Assembly: GCF_009379765.1 (NCBI RefSeq)
Contig: NZ_WHTD01000092.1
Span: 1 to 32,407, forward strand
From: Actinophytocola sp.
GTDB lineage: Bacteria; Actinomycetota; Actinomycetes; Mycobacteriales; Pseudonocardiaceae
Reading direction: 5' to 3'
DNA length: 32,407 nucleotides
Part shown: piece after piece, positions 31,678 to 32,407 of the stretch
Layout of the letters: each line of letters starts with the position of its first letter
Position numbering within the stretch: the first letter of the stretch is position 1
The notes under the pieces: generated by a model
The model's input: only the letters and a program-made list of their open reading frames with translations
What the model was told of the DNA's origin: nothing
The model's database searches: none
Program-made: the position numbers and the translations under genes

Positions 31678-32070
31678 GTGGGCGTTCGCCGTCTGGAGAG
31701 GTCGGCCCGACGGGTGCTGGACCGGCTGCACGAGCAGGTCGGCGCGGCCGGGCTGATCGCCGCGGCCGCGATCCCGGGCCTCGGCGCCGTGGTCGACCAG
31801 CACACGGCCGCGGTGCGCGACATCCTGACCGTCGGCGTGGAGTCGGGCGCGGTGGTGGTGGCCGGCTCGGTGCTGCTGGCCGGCTACGCCCAGGGCGTGC
31901 TCGACCACCTGCGGGAGAGTGACCGGCCGCTGCGGGTGCCGGCCGATCCGATCGGGTGGTTACACGCCGACTGGGTCAGCGTCCGCCTGCTCGCGGTGTG
32001 CGCGCTGGCCAAGGATCTTCGGCCCGGCCGGCCGGTCGGCTCGACGGGCAACCTCCCCTCCCTCGCCTGA
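31678..32070 (+). CDS. Small actinomycete protein of unknown function
   Basis: The product is about 130 aa. The start is uncertain: in-frame GTG/TTG codons occur at 31591, 31663, 31666, 31675 and 31678. I chose the last because homology-like sequence begins RRLERSARRVLDRLHEQVG. The central hydrophobic segments (AAGLIAAAAIPGLGAVVDQH and GAVVVAGSVLLAGYAQGVLDHL) look amphipathic rather than clearly membrane-spanning. It ends in a tail with WLHADWVSVRLLAVCALAKDL. It faintly recalls the DUF6401 group noted near natural-product genes, which I cannot confirm. It converges on the exporter gene with an 8-base gap. Confidence 0.6.
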   Translation: MGVRRLERSARRVLDRLHEQVGAAGLIAAAAIPGLGAVVDQHTAAVRDILTVGVESGAVVVAGSVLLAGYAQGVLDHLRESDRPLRVPADPIGWLHADWVSVRLLAVCALAKDLRPGRPVGSTGNLPSLA

Positions 32071-32078
32071 CTGACCTC

Positions 32079-32407
32079 TTACTCCAGCCTGCGCCGGGTC
32101 GGCCGGAGCGGCCCGGCCATCCGCGGTCCGGAGAAGCGGCGCTCGAGCCGGCCGAGGCCGTAGCGGACCGGCTGCGCCAGGTACTCGCCGAGCACCACGC
32201 CCGCCGCCAGGGCCAACGCCACCGACGCGGCCACCATGAGCGTCGGGAGACCGGCGAGGGACCGCTCGACGGCCAGCTCGAACAGCGCCCGGTACGTCGT
32301 CAGGCCGGGCAGCAGCGGCACCATCCCGGACACCGCCACCACCAGCGGCGGGATCTTCAGCCGCCGGGAGAGCACGCCGCCGCTGAAGCCGATCACGGTC
32401 GCCGCGA
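32079..32407 (-). CDS. Threonine/serine exporter (ThrE) family protein, C-terminal part only
   Basis: The frame is open to the window end, so only the last about 109 residues are present; the 5' part is outside. Two hydrophobic helices are seen. The first includes VVAVSGMVPLLPGLTTYRAL, with the VPLLPG signature of the ThrE_2/YjjP-type integral membrane domain. The second is PTLMVAASVALALAAGVVLGEYLA. A basic tail follows (RPTRRRLE). ThrE proteins export threonine and serine, but the substrate is not assured from this part. The stop is TAA at 32081-32079, unusual in this GC-rich window. Confidence 0.85.
   Translation of the reverse strand, partial: AATVIGFSGGVLSRRLKIPPLVVAVSGMVPLLPGLTTYRALFELAVERSLAGLPTLMVAASVALALAAGVVLGEYLAQPVRYGLGRLERRFSGPRMAGPLRPTRRRLE

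Noticed and set aside
1..32407. tRNA, rRNA, CRISPR, insertion sequences, attachment sites, phage or toxin-antitoxin genes.
   Set aside because: I found no supporting sequence for any of these.

Overview
The window is GC-rich chromosomal DNA from an actinomycete, most likely of the Pseudonocardiaceae or a close relative. The evidence is the very high GC content with GTG/CTG-rich coding, the actinobacterial ClpC/CarD/RadA/CysS/IspDF core set, and small proteins of actinomycete type. There is no plasmid, phage, insertion sequence, CRISPR array, tRNA or rRNA signature. The species assignment is inference.

Layout, left to right. (1) 1-9299 is a core/housekeeping stretch: the 3' part of clpC with a strong hairpin behind it, a small conserved protein, a membrane-anchored EEP-family phosphatase/nuclease, a lipoprotein M1 metallopeptidase, an alpha/beta hydrolase, a 2'-5' RNA ligase-type 2H phosphoesterase, a Tat-exported peptidoglycan amidase, mutY, a small beta-carbonic anhydrase, and a one-TM Pro-rich protein. 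(2) 9300-14499 holds a LacI-type regulator divergent from a znuA-znuC-znuB zinc ABC importer with a Zur-like palindrome in front, and a DUF445 membrane protein that overlaps znuB tail to tail. (3) 14589-18076 is a minus-strand envelope group: an AlgI-like MBOAT acyltransferase, a secreted NlpC/P60-type cysteine hydrolase and an unrecognised membrane protein. (4) 18173-21090 is a plus-strand cluster: an SRPBCC protein, a DUF3995-alpha/beta-hydrolase fusion, an ECF sigma factor broken by an apparent one-base frameshift, and a second SRPBCC protein. (5) 21091-27727 is the conserved block carD-ispD-ispF-cysS-rlmB (minus strand) with lpqE and radA diverging from it. (6) 27756-32407 holds an orphan cytochrome P450, an ECF42-type sigma factor with its YCII/DGPF partner and a matching promoter, two small proteins of unknown function and the end of a ThrE-type exporter gene.

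How parts work together. CarD tunes RNA polymerase and heads an operon with the two MEP-pathway enzymes IspD and IspF, cysteinyl-tRNA synthetase and a 23S rRNA methyltransferase. RadA and MutY serve DNA repair. ZnuABC takes up zinc. The amidase, the NlpC/P60 hydrolase and the MBOAT act at the envelope. The two sigma-factor loci look like accessory regulatory modules.

The points I consider most worth checking are these: (a) a rearrangement relative to the M. tuberculosis order, with disA absent from its usual place beside radA; (b) the G-run frameshift in the ECF sigma gene; (c) a recurrent GTCCAC-W-GTGGAC palindrome that forces rare codons inside genes, plus a head-to-head DnaA-box pair in a convergent gap; (d) ispD having no ATG/GTG/TTG start in reach; (e) the DUF3995-hydrolase fusion. 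I saw no unambiguous new defence or mobile system.
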